This document shows positions 55,661-64,000 of a stretch of DNA of 64,000 nucleotides, one piece after another. The stretch covers positions 249,111,236 through 249,175,235 of the forward strand of contig NC_085139.1 of assembly GCF_024139115.2 (NCBI RefSeq). Reading direction: 5' to 3'. Origin of the DNA: Armigeres subalbatus (taxonomy: Eukaryota > Arthropoda > Insecta > Diptera > Culicidae). Both the position numbers and the translations under genes were made by a program. The notes below the pieces were generated by a model. The model did not search any database. It was not told the DNA's origin and saw only the letters and a list, made by a program, of their open reading frames with translations. Position 1 is the first letter of the stretch. Each line of letters starts with the position of its first letter.

Positions 55661-58420
55661 TTCCTGAACAAGATTCTTTTCAAATTGTGATCAAATTCCG
55701 TTGAATTTCTCAACAGAACTCCGTTCTAATCCAGGGTACAAGATTCTGTTTGAGTTCCATAATGGGTTGTGTTTGAATCTTGAATAGGATTCTGTTCGAA
55801 TTCGAAGATTGATTCTGTTCTAATTCCGAGCAAGATTCTGCTCGTCTTAGACATTGAAGACATTCTACCAAAATAGCTTCAATAATTTTCTGAAGATTCT
55901 AATCCAATCCCGAACAGAAGGCTGTTTGAATCACAAACAGAATCCCATACGGAATGCTTCTTGAATTCCGCTGTTTAAATTCATATTCGAATTCCGATCA
56001 GGATTCTGTTTGAATCCTGAATAGGATTTGATGTGAATGCAGATTAAGATTGTGTTCGAATTGTAAATTAGTTTGTTCTCCTGAAATCCTGAACAGGAGT
56101 CTGTTCGATTCGAAAGGGAGGAAAGGGATTATAAACGTATCCCGAAAAGGATTCTTTTCGAATCCGGAGCTGCATTATGTTCGAAACCCCCAAACAAGAT
56201 TTTGTTTGAATTCTGAACAGTATTCTGTACGAATCGCAAACAGCATTCTGTTTAATTCCCGATTAGAACACGTGTTAGATTAGACACATTAGAACACGTT
56301 TAAATTCGAATCCCGAAGGGATTCTTTCGATTCCCAAACAGTTCTAATCATGAACAGAATGCTGATCGAATCCAGAACATAATGCTCTTTGAATCCCGAA
56401 CAGAATGCTTTTCGAATCCCGAACAAAATGCTGTTCGAATGACGAACGGAATCCTGTTCAAATCCTGAATAAGATTATGTTCGAATCCTGAACAGGATTC
56501 TGTTCGAATCCTGAACAGGATTCTGTTCGAATCCTGAACAGTATTCTGGTCAAATCCTGAACAGAATTCTTGTCGAATATTGAACAGGATTCTGGTCGAA
56601 TCCTGAACCGGATTCTGTTCGAATCCTGAACAGGATTCTGTTCGGATTCTGATCGAATCCTGAACAGAATTCTGTTCGAATCCTGAACAGGATACTGTTC
56701 GAATCCTGAAAAAGATTCTGTTCGAATCTAGAACAGGATTCTGTTCGAATCCTGAACAGGATTCTGGTCGAATCCTGAACCGGATTCTGTTCGGATTCTG
56801 ATCGAATCCTGAACAGAATTCTGTTCGAATCCTGAACAGGATACTGTTCGAATCCTGAAAAAGATTCTGTTCGAATCTAGAACAGGATTCTGTTCGAATC
56901 CTGAACAGGATTCTGGTCGAATCCTGTTTCTGTTCGACTCCTGAACAGGATTCTGTTCGAATCCTGAACAGGATTCTGTTCGAATCCTGAACAGGATGCT
57001 GTTCGAATCCTGAACAGGATTCTGTTCAAATCCTGAACAGGATTCTGTTCGAATCCTAAACGGGATTCTATTCGAATCCTAAACAGGATTCTGTTCGAAC
57101 CCTGAATAGGATTCTGCTCGAATCCTAAGCAGTATTCTGCTCGAATCCAGAGCAGGATTCTGCTCGAATCCAGAGCAGGATTCTGCTCGAATCCAGAGCA
57201 GGATTCTGCTCGAATCCAGAACAGGATTCTGCTCGAATCCAGAGCAGGATTCTGCTCGAATCCTGGGCAGGATTCTGCTCGAATCCTGGGCAGGATTCTG
57301 CTCGAATCCTGAGCAGGATTCTGCTCGAATCCTGAGCAGGATTCTGCTCGAATCCTGAGCAGGATTCTGCTCGAATCCTGAGCAGGATTCTGCTCGAATC
57401 CTGAGCAGGATTCTGCTCGAATCCTGAGCAGGATTCTGCTCGAATCCTGAGCAGGATTCTGCTCGAATCCTGAGCAGGATTCTGCTCGAATCCTGAGCAG
57501 GATTCTGCTCGAATCCTGAGCAGGATTCTGCTCGAATCCTGAGCAGGATTCTGCTCGAATCCTGAGCAAGAATTCTGCTCGAATCCTAAGCAAGAATCTG
57601 CTCGAATCCTGAGCAGGATTCGGCTCGAATCTTGAGCAGGATTCTGCTCGAATCCTGAGTAGGATTCTGCTTGGATTTTTAGCATTATTCTGCTCGAATT
57701 CTGAGCAGGATTCTGCTCGAATTCTGAGCAGGATTCTGCTCGAATTATGAGCAGGATTCTGCTCGAATTCTGAGCAGGATTCCGCTCGAATTCTGAGCAG
57801 GATTTTGCTCGAATTCTGAGCATGATTCTGCTCAAATTATGAGCAGGATTCTGCTCGAATTCTGAGCAGGATTCTGCTCGAATTCTGAGCAGGATTCTGC
57901 TCGAATTATGAGCAGGATTCTGCTCGAATCCTGAGCAGAATTCTGCTCGAATACTGAGTAGGATTCTGCTCGAATTCTGCTTGAATACAATGCAGGATTT
58001 TGTTCGAACCCTGAGCCGGATTCTGCTCAAATTCTGAGTAGGATTCTGCTCGACTCCAGAGCTGCTGGAATCCTCAATAGGGTTCTGCTCGAATTATGAA
58101 CATTACTTTGTGCAAATGCTGGACAAAAATCTGTACAAATTTTAAACAGGATTACGCTCGAATTCTGACAAGGATTTTGAACGAATGATGGACAGAATTC
58201 TGTTCAAATCCTGGACAGGATTTCAATTACTGTTCGAATCGTAGATAGGATTCGTCTCAAATCCTTCTCGAAAACTGAATAGTATTCTGGTCGAATTTGG
58301 AAAAGGATTTAGTTCGAATCTTGGACAAAATTCTGCTTGAATTCTAGACAGGATTTTGCATAAATGCTGAACAGGATTCTGCTCGAATCCTGAATATGAT
58401 TCTGTTAGTTGTTTGTGAAA
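55661..58420. repeat. 23-bp array with GAATCCTGAGCAGGATTC dyad, block 1
   Basis: Units of 23 bases with an 18-base palindrome GAATCCTGAGCAGGATTC (8-base arms, 2-base centre) plus a 5-base TGCTC-type linker. Sub-blocks differ in the centre and linker: AACA/TGTTC (56400-57120), AGCA/TGCTC (57130-57660), ATTCTGAGC variants (57680-57930). Both ends decay. The minus strand of the unit has no stop, giving frames of 238 and 301 codons that are artefacts. A 170-base segment near 56600-56730 is repeated at 56760-56890. Confidence 0.95.
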
Positions 58421-59385
58421 CTGAATCAAAGCATTAGCAACAATAATCTTTAAATTGGATTCGTACAGGTCAATCCTATATAACGCCATCAGTATGCTAT
58501 TTGCTTTAAGATCCCCCATGGCTCTTCTTTCTGACTACATATCTTGCTTAGTACCTCCCTTATGGTTCCATTATTTTTTTCGCGGATTTTTTTTTAACTC
58601 CCTTCCAAAGTCTTTCGAAAACCTTTCATATTGATTGAAAAACTACCTAAAACCGTACAACGGTTTGACATCATCATTGAGTTTTAAAACTGCGAACGAA
58701 TAATTGGCCAGCTTCATCTGCAAGTCTCTATCTCACATGTGACGATTATCGCATTATGAGGTGGTTGGTGACCTCCCGCACACCCCTCCACCCCTTCTCT
58801 GACCACTCTCCGTTGGGGTCCTCTGACCAACCATCAAGTAACCAAACCACGTACATAATACCTACTTGCCGGTGGTTAGAGCTTTCGGAGAGCACGCGGG
58901 GCGCAATGTTGCCACATTTCAACTTACATCGCGCGCACAAAAACGCACCGAGGAGGAGGCGACGAGGTTTGCTTTCCTTAACGAGAGCAGCACACCCAGC
59001 CCCTCCCCCGCGCGACCCCCTTCAAACGATGCGATCGGTCATGTTGTGCGGAGAATTGCGCACGAACGAAACGACGCGACGCACGTCTAAAAGTTTATTA
59101 TTGCGTTTGAGAGTGCGTGGTGCGCGAACTTTGCAGAATGCTTTTTAGGCTTGGAGTGTAAGCCCTGCCGGCCGAAGAAACGTGAAGCAACAGAATCTGT
59201 TAGTACTTTAATGGTCCCGGCCCGTTTTATTGAAAAGAGTTAATTGAGCTATGAGTAGCCAGCTGATCAGAAAATTATATGGAAATAATGAGGGAGGATT
59301 ATTGACCCAATTCTTTGAAACAGCATAACTTTTTACTTAACGCCCAACTCGACTAGCATAATAAGTTCCACGGCTTTTTAAATCT
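58421..59385. other. Low-copy island between arrays
   Basis: GC-richer at 58740-59180. Frames of 64-130 codons overlap on both strands without motifs. No gene can be supported. Confidence 0.4.
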
Positions 59386-59744
59386 CACAAAAATCAATTC
59401 TTTAATTCTTCAATTTTGAATTTTTAAATCCTTAAACTCTAAAATTTTGCAATTCTTCAATTCCTCAGTTCTTCATTTCTGCAATTTCCAATCTTCAAAT
59501 CTTCCATTCTTCAATGCTCTTCAATTCTTTTATTCATTATTTCTTCAGTTATTTTATCCATTATTCCTTCAATTCTTCAAATCGTCATTTCTTCAATTCG
59601 TCATTCCTTCAGTTATCCAAATCTTCAATTCTTCAATTTCTAGATTCTTGTATTCTGCAAATTTTTAATTCTTCAACTTTTCAATTTTTCAATTCTCCAA
59701 ATCTTCGAATCTACAAATCTACAATTTTTCAATTCTTATATTGC
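59386..59744. repeat. AATTCTTC-type low-complexity block 1
   Basis: Degenerate TTCAATTCTTCAATTC units of about 8-9 bases. It abuts the 23-bp array at 59745. Confidence 0.85.
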
Positions 59745-60775
59745 TTGAATCCTGAGCAGGATCTGTTCCAATCCTGAGTAGGATTTTACTCGAATCCTGA
59801 GCAGGATTTGGCTCGAATCCTGAATAGAATTCTGAGTAAATTTGTTCGAATCGTGAGCAGGATTCTGTTCGAATCCTGAATAAATTTGTTCGAATCCTGA
59901 GCAGGATTCTGCTCGAATCCTATGCATGATTCTGCTCGAATCCTATGCATGATTCTGCTCGAATCTTGAGCATAATTCTGCTCGAATCCTGACCATGATT
60001 CTGCCCTAATCCTATGCATGATTCTGCTCGAATCCTGAGCATGATTCTGCTCGAATCCTGAGCATGATTCTGCTCGAATCCTGAGCATGATTCTGCCCGA
60101 ATCCTGACAAGGATTCTGCACGAATCCAGAGTAGGACTCTGCTCAAATCCAGAGTAGGATTCTGTTCGAATCCAGAGTAGGATTCTGTTCGAATCCTGAA
60201 CAGGATTCTGTTCGAATCCTGAACAGGTTTCTGTTCGAATCCTGAACAGGATTCTGTCCTATTCTTGAACAGGATTCTGCCCGAATCTTGAACAGGATTC
60301 TGCTCGAATCCTATGCATGATTCTGCTCAAATCTAAGCAGGATTCTGCTCGAATTATGAGCAGGATTCTGCTCGAATTCTGAGTAGGATTCTGCTTGAAT
60401 CCTGAACAGGATTCTGCACAAATCTTAAACAGGATTCTGCTCGAGTCCTGAGCAGGATTCTGCTCGAATCCTGAGCAGGATTCTGCTGGAATCCTGAGCA
60501 GGATTCTGCTCGAATCCTGAGCAGGATTCTGCTCGAATCCTGAGCAGGATTCTGCTCGAATCCTGAGCAGGATTCTGCTCGAATCCTGAGCAGGATTCTG
60601 CTCGAATCCTGAGCAGGATTCTGCTCGAATCCTGAGCAGGCTTCTGCTCGATTCCTGAGCAGGATTCTGCTCGAATCTTGAGCAGGATTCTGCTCGAATC
60701 CTGAGCAGGATTCTGCTCGAATCCTGAGCAGGATTCTGCTCGAATCCTGAGCAGGAATCTGTTCGAATCTCGAAT
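59745..60775. repeat. 23-bp dyad array, block 2
   Basis: Same family as block 1, with variants at the dyad centre (ATGCATGATTC, AGCATGATTC) in 59900-60100 and homogeneous AGCAGGATTC units in 60430-60760. It is bounded on both sides by AATTCTTC blocks. Minus-strand frames up to 179 codons are artefacts. Confidence 0.95.
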
Positions 60776-61083
60776 TCTGTATTTCTTTGATTCTTCAATA
60801 CTTAAATTCATCAATTCTTATTTCTTCAATTCACCAATTCTTAAATTCTTCAATGTCCGCAACTCTTCAATTCTTCAATCCACCAAATCTTCAATTCATC
60901 AATTCTTCAATTCTTCAACTCTTCAGTTCTTCGATCATTCAACTCTTCAATTTAATTATTCAATTCTACAATTCTCCAATTTTTCAATTACTAAGATCTT
61001 CAATTCTTCAAATCTTCAATTTTCCAATTCTCCAATTCAATTCTTTACTTCTCCAATTCTTCAATCCTCCAATTCTTCAATTC
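60776..61083. repeat. AATTCTTC-type low-complexity block 2
   Basis: Degenerate AATTCTTC units separating two 23-bp arrays. The 118-codon plus frame (Phe/Ser/Asn/Leu-rich) is repeat-derived. Confidence 0.85.
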
Positions 61084-62635
61084 GGCTCGAATCCTGAGCA
61101 AGATTCTGTACAAATCCTAAACAGGATTCTTTTCGACTCCTGAACAGGATTCTGTTCGAATCCTGAGTAAATTTGTTCGAATCGTGAGCAGGATTTTGTT
61201 CGAATCCTGAATAATTTTTTTTCCAATCCTGAGCAGGATTCTGCTCGAATCTTGAGCATGATTCTGCTCGAATCTTGAGCATGATTCTGCTCGAATCTTG
61301 AGCATGATTCTGCTCGAATCCTGAGCATGATTCTGCTCGAATCCTGAGCAGGATTCTGTTTGAATCATGAACATGGTTCTGGTCGAATCCTGAACAGGAT
61401 TTTTGTCGAATCTTGAACAGGATTTTTGTCGAATCTTGAACAGGATTTTGGTCGAATCCTGAACAGGATTCTGTTCGAATCCTGAGCAGGATTCTTTTCG
61501 ACTCCTGAACAGGATTTTGGTCAAATTCTGAACAGGTTTTTGGTCGACTTCTGAACAGGATGCTGGTCGAATTCTGAACAGGATTCTGTTCAAATCCTGA
61601 GCAGGATTCTGCTCGAATTCTGACCAGGATTCTGGTCGAATCCTGAGCAGGATTCTGGTCGAATCCTGAGCAGGATTCTGGTCGAATCCTGAGCAGGATT
61701 CTGGTCGAATCCTGAGCAGGATTCTGGTCGAATCCTGAGCAGGATTCTGGTCGAATCCTGAGCAGGATTCTTTTCGACTCCTGAACAAGATTCTGTTCAA
61801 ATCCTGAGCAGGGTTCTGCTCGATTCCTGGGCAGGATTCTGCTCGAATCCTGAGGAGGATTTTGCTCGAATCCTGAGCAGAATTCTGCTCGATTCCTGGG
61901 CAGGATTCTGCTCGAATCCTGAGGAGGATTTTGCTCGAATCCTGAGCAGAATTCTGCTCGAATCCTGAGGAGGATTTCGCTCAAATCCTGACCAGGGTTC
62001 TGCTCAAATCCTGAGCAGGATTCTGCTCGAATCCTGACCAGGGTTCTGCTCGAATCCTGAGCAGGATTCTGCTCGAATCCTGAGCAGGATTCTGCTCGAA
62101 TCCTGAGCAGGATTCTGCTCGAATCCTGAGCAGGATTCTGCTCGAATCCTGAGCAGGATTCTGCTCGAATCCTGAGCAGGATTCTGCTCGAATCCTGAGC
62201 AGGATTCTGCTCGAATCCTGAGCAGGATTCTGCTCGAATCCTGAGCAGGATTCTGCTCGAATCCTGAGCAGGATTCTGCTCGAATCCTGAGCAGGATTCT
62301 GCTCGAATCCTGAGCAGGATTCTGCTCGAATCCTGAGCAGGATTCTGCTCGAATCCTGATCAGGATTCTGCTCGAATCCTGAGCAGGATTCTGCTTGAAT
62401 CCTGAGCAGGATTCTGCTCGAATTCTGAGCAGGATTTTGCTCGAATCCTGAGCAGGATTCTGCTCGAATCCTGAGCAGGATTCTGCTCGAATTCTGAGCA
62501 GGATTCTGCTCGAATCCTGAGCAGGATTCTGCTCGAATCCTGAGCAGGATTCTAATCGAATCCTGAGCAGGATTCTGTTCGAATGCTGAGCAGGATTCTG
62601 TTCGAATGCTGAGCAGGAATCTGCTCGAATCTCGA
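61084..62635. repeat. 23-bp dyad array, block 3
   Basis: Same family. 61370-61760 has GTCGAATCCTGA variants (TGGTC linker), and 62050-62350 is almost perfectly homogeneous with TGCTC linkers. It ends at TCTCGAATTG, as block 2 ends TCTCGAATTC, just before the AATTCTTC blocks. Minus-strand frames up to 307 codons are artefacts. Confidence 0.95.
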
Positions 62636-63450
62636 ATTGTTTTTCAATCATTTAAATTTTCAATTCATCAAATTTTTAATTTTTCAGTTCTTCATTTTTT
62701 TTAATTCTTCAAATCTTTTATTCTGCAAATCTTCAATCTGCAATTGTTCATTTTTTCAATTTTAAAATTGTTCGATTCTGCATTTTTGTAATTCCTAGCC
62801 ACAAAAAAAAATCTTTTATTTTTCAATTCTTCAACTCATCAATTCTAAAACTCATAAATTCTTCAATTCTTCAAATATTCAATTTTTAAATTCTTCGATT
62901 CTAAATTCCACAATTCTTCAATTCTTTAAATTTCCAATTCTTCAATGCTTTAATTCTTTAATACTTCAATTCTTCAATTCTAAAATTCTTCAGCTAATTA
63001 ATTTTACAATTCTTCAATTATTCAATTCAATATTTAATTCATTTATTTAATTCTTCGAATCTTAAATTCTTTAACTCTCCAATTCTTCAATCATTTAAAT
63101 TTTTAATTCTTCAATTAATAAATTCTTTAATTTTATAATACTTCAATTCTACCATTCTTCCAATTCTCGATTCTTAAATTATTTGATTCATCAATTCTTT
63201 AATTCTGCAATCCTTTAACTCATAAATTTTTCAATTCTTCACTTCTTGAAATCTTCAATTCTTCACTTCTCCTATTTCTCAATTTTTCAATTTTTTAATT
63301 CTTCAATTTTTCAATTCTTCAAATCTTCTATTCTTCAATTCTCCAATTTTTAGATTCTTCAATTCTTCAATTTTTTTAAATATCCTTTTTATTTCATAAA
63401 TTCTTCCTTTCTTCATTTGCCCAATTCTTCAAATCTTTTATTCTTTGAAG
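62636..63450. repeat. AATTCTTC-type low-complexity block 3
   Basis: 800 bases of degenerate AATTCTTCAATT units, the longest block of this type. It stops at about 63450 where low-copy DNA begins. Confidence 0.88.
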
Positions 63451-64000
63451 TTGGCAACACTATAACCGATACGAGCTGTACCCAGGACGTGTGAAATTCC
63501 GCCGATAAATCGAATCAACATCATAATAAATTTACGATTACGAACGTTACTATTAGCAGCCAATCGCCGTTCGAAGTCATCATCAATTATCGCCACATCA
63601 ACATCACAATATAATTGAGAATAAAATCAGTACGCGCGTTCGGTCTTGGGCGCACTGTTGCCAAACTGTCCGCCCACCGTTCGACGGTCGTCGTCGTCGT
63701 TTTTTGACTCATCGAGTGAGTGACATGTTGTGACATCTTTCGCACATTCATACGCCCGTTCAGTTCGGCCCGATCGATCATCGCCCAAAATGATAATAAT
63801 TTTCATCCGAGATCGGAGTCGGGATGACACATATCGTGTCTCTTCTTGCGTCGTTTATGCAGCAGACGCTGGCGGTCGCATTCGCACCTAATTTCAAGCA
63901 AATATAAATAGATGGGAATATTTAGAAATAGAATGCGGCGAGTGCGATTGTTTGGGCAGAAAATGGCGTGATTTGTGCTTAGGGAATGCGACGACACCAT
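63451..64000. other. Low-copy sequence at window end
   Basis: Non-repetitive sequence with (GTC)n near 63690 and palindromic CG-containing words. Short minus-strand frames without motifs. It may lie next to a host gene outside the window. Confidence 0.4.

Noticed and set aside
56877..62651. Several 180-307-codon minus-strand frames (AESCSGFEQNPAQDSSRIL repeats)
   Set aside because: Translation of the 23-bp GAATCCTGAGCAGGATTC array, whose minus strand lacks stops.

Overview
This is eukaryotic, almost certainly mosquito (culicine, Aedes-like), intergenic or heterochromatic DNA. The window is AT-rich and built from nested retroposons, DNA transposons and tandem arrays. I see no convincing host protein-coding gene and no genuine rRNA or tRNA gene. 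The Aedes-like assignment rests on Feilai-type tRNA-derived SINEs with (GAA)n tails, an RTE-clade non-LTR element with a TGATAAATAAATAAA-type 3' end, and TTGGATTT-type degenerate minisatellites. It comes from recognition of these families, not from a database search.

Layout. 1-5.7 kb: TTGGATTT array, a CAGT-ended MITE, a tRNA-headed SINE with a perfect 20-bp target duplication (2041-2660) and a GC-richer single-copy island. 5.7-8.7 kb: a 3.0-kb non-autonomous hAT-like element inserted in the TTGGATTT array. 8.7-14.4 kb: more TTGGATTT array, an AGAAGTGAG array, and an inverted one-ended hAT copy carrying a 23-bp minisatellite. 14.5-20.3 kb: single-copy islands around a 3-kb, 22-bp satellite that reads open in all six frames. 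21-23.5 kb: MITE, hAT end, a complete Feilai-like SINE with a 12-bp TSD, and a 5'-truncated LINE carrying RNase H. 23.8-27.1 kb: an essentially full-length RTE element (minus strand, 14-bp TSD) with one frameshift between endonuclease and reverse transcriptase. 27.5-32.3 kb: a SINE split by another retroposon with a 22-bp TSD, nested fold-back elements and more SINEs. 33-36 kb: a 152-bp satellite abutting a second, 5'-truncated RTE copy on the plus strand. 36.6-41.9 kb: a 23-bp array into which a 3.7-kb hAT element, itself full of another 23-bp minisatellite, has inserted with a perfect 8-bp TSD. 42-55 kb: mostly low-copy sequence with MITEs and an RTE relic. 55.7-63.4 kb: a third 23-bp family alternating with AATTCTTC-type low-complexity blocks. 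The last 0.5 kb is low-copy.

The only protein-coding remnants are retrotransposon genes: EN-RT of RTE (three copies, all broken) and RNase H of an I/R1/LOA-type LINE. The very long reading frames over 15.8-18.9, 37.2-40.5 and 56.9-62.6 kb are satellite artefacts: the repeat units contain no stop codon on the relevant strand.

The most striking pattern is that four unrelated-looking satellite families here share one design, a 22-23-bp unit consisting of a short interrupted palindrome. One of these families lies inside a hAT transposon and appears to have expanded there.
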